From assembly GCA_903930395.1 (NCBI GenBank), contig CAIYYE010000554.1:1-6252 (forward strand): DNA of 6,252 nt. Reading direction: 5' to 3'. Shown one piece after another: positions 5,697 through 6,252 of this stretch. This DNA is from an uncultured beta proteobacterium (GTDB lineage Bacteria > Pseudomonadota > Gammaproteobacteria > Burkholderiales > Rhodocyclaceae). A model generated the notes under the pieces. The model had not been told where the DNA came from. It was given only the letters and a program-made list of their open reading frames with translations, and ran no database searches. Positions within the stretch are counted from its first letter, which is position 1. Every line of letters begins with the position of its first letter. A program made the position numbers and the translations under genes.

Positions 5697-6252
5697 ATGC
5701 GAAAAACAGTTCTCGCCCTCTCGCTTCTACTTACCAGCCCATTGGCGCTTGCCGACAGTTTCAAGCTCGACAGCCCCGATATCAAGCCAAATGGCATCAT
5801 CAAAAGCGAACAGGTTTTCAATGGCTTCGGTTGCACAGGCAACAACGTCTCCCCCGCCCTGTCGTGGAAAAACCCACCGAAAGACACCAAGAGCTTTGCA
5901 CTGCTGGTACATGACCCAGATGCGCCGACCGGTGGTAGCGGCTGGTGGCATTGGGTAGTCATCAATATTCCGGCGACGGCCAGCGCCCTGCCGGGTGGCG
6001 CGGGGAAGGCTGATGGTTCAGCCGCCCTGCCCGGCTCGACCCAAATCTCCACCGATTTCGGCGCACCGGGCTGGGGCGGCCCCTGCCCGCCGGTGGGCGA
6101 CAAAGCGCATCGCTACAACTTCACGCTGCACGCGCTGAAGGTCGACAAGCTCGATCTGCCGCAAGGGGCGACGGCCTCGCTGGCCGGTTTCATGATCAAC
6201 GCCAACTCGATAGGCAAGGCGACACTGACCGGCAAATTCGGTCGGGCAAAGT
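5697..6252 (+). CDS. YbhB/YbcL-family (PEBP-like) periplasmic protein, 3' end at the window edge
   Basis: This gene encodes a secreted member of the phosphatidylethanolamine-binding-protein-like family (Raf kinase inhibitor-like, YbhB/YbcL). The window holds 185 open codons plus one base. E. coli YbcL has about 183 residues, so little more than the stop codon is probably missing. Residues 1-19 are a signal peptide: MRK, a leucine-rich core, then a cleavage site after ALA. Family motifs follow: GFGCTGNNVSPALSW (43-57), DPDAPTG (73-79), GWWHWVVINIP (82-92), and FGAPGWGGPCPP (121-132) with the HRYNF block at 138-142. The conserved aspartates, H85 and H138 line the anion-binding pocket in this family. 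C46 and C130 could form a periplasmic disulfide. GGAG lies 8 bases before the ATG. The biochemical role of bacterial members is poorly defined, and the link to the neighbouring fad operon is only the shared intergenic region. Confidence 0.93.
   Translation, partial: MRKTVLALSLLLTSPLALADSFKLDSPDIKPNGIIKSEQVFNGFGCTGNNVSPALSWKNPPKDTKSFALLVHDPDAPTGGSGWWHWVVINIPATASALPGGAGKADGSAALPGSTQISTDFGAPGWGGPCPPVGDKAHRYNFTLHALKVDKLDLPQGATASLAGFMINANSIGKATLTGKFGRAK

Noticed and set aside
5675..6103. A 142-codon minus-strand open frame opposite the YbcL-like gene
   Set aside because: The plus-strand frame has a signal peptide and clear family motifs over the same stretch. The minus frame has neither.
1..6252. 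CRISPR array, insertion sequence, tRNA/rRNA or phage-defence system
   Set aside because: No regularly spaced repeats, transposase frames, terminal inverted repeats or tRNA-like cloverleaf sequences were seen. All substantial coding frames are explained by ordinary metabolic, regulatory or periplasmic genes.

Overview
The window is high-GC, tightly packed bacterial chromosome, about 60% G+C by eye. It carries a fatty-acid beta-oxidation gene cluster. The protein sequences resemble beta-proteobacterial homologues (Rhodocyclales-like, such as the Azoarcus/Dechloromonas group). That assignment rests on recalled family resemblance and was not tested by a search.

Four genes lie head to tail on the minus strand, so they read from right to left. 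The first is a PsrA-like TetR-family regulator (4878-5537). It is followed by a FadE-type membrane-anchored acyl-CoA dehydrogenase (2459-4813), a long-form FadI-like 3-ketoacyl-CoA thiolase (1170-2456), and a FadJ-like enoyl-CoA hydratase/3-hydroxyacyl-CoA dehydrogenase (1-1173), whose C-terminal half lies beyond the left edge. The regulator and fadE are 64 bases apart, fadE and the thiolase gene 2 bases apart, and the thiolase and fadJ-like genes overlap by 4 bases. No convincing terminator or internal promoter is visible between them, so one transcript is likely. Together the three enzymes cover every step of the beta-oxidation spiral: dehydrogenation, hydration, second oxidation and thiolysis.

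Upstream of the regulator, 5538-5696 is a divergent control region. It holds a 26-base imperfect palindrome (5551-5576) that overlaps the -10 box and predicted transcription start of the leftward promoter. This is the arrangement expected of a TetR-type repressor that controls its own operon and is released by a fatty acyl ligand. A perfect 9-base inverted repeat places an identical TATGAT box facing the other way, as a candidate promoter for the rightward gene.

The rightward gene (5697 to the right edge) encodes a secreted YbhB/YbcL-family (PEBP-like) periplasmic protein with a clear signal peptide. It has no evident role in fatty-acid degradation. No mobile element, CRISPR array, tRNA or rRNA is visible. 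The many long open frames on the plus strand opposite the fad genes are composition shadows. I see no clearly undescribed system. The most informative element is the operator/promoter architecture at 5551-5646.
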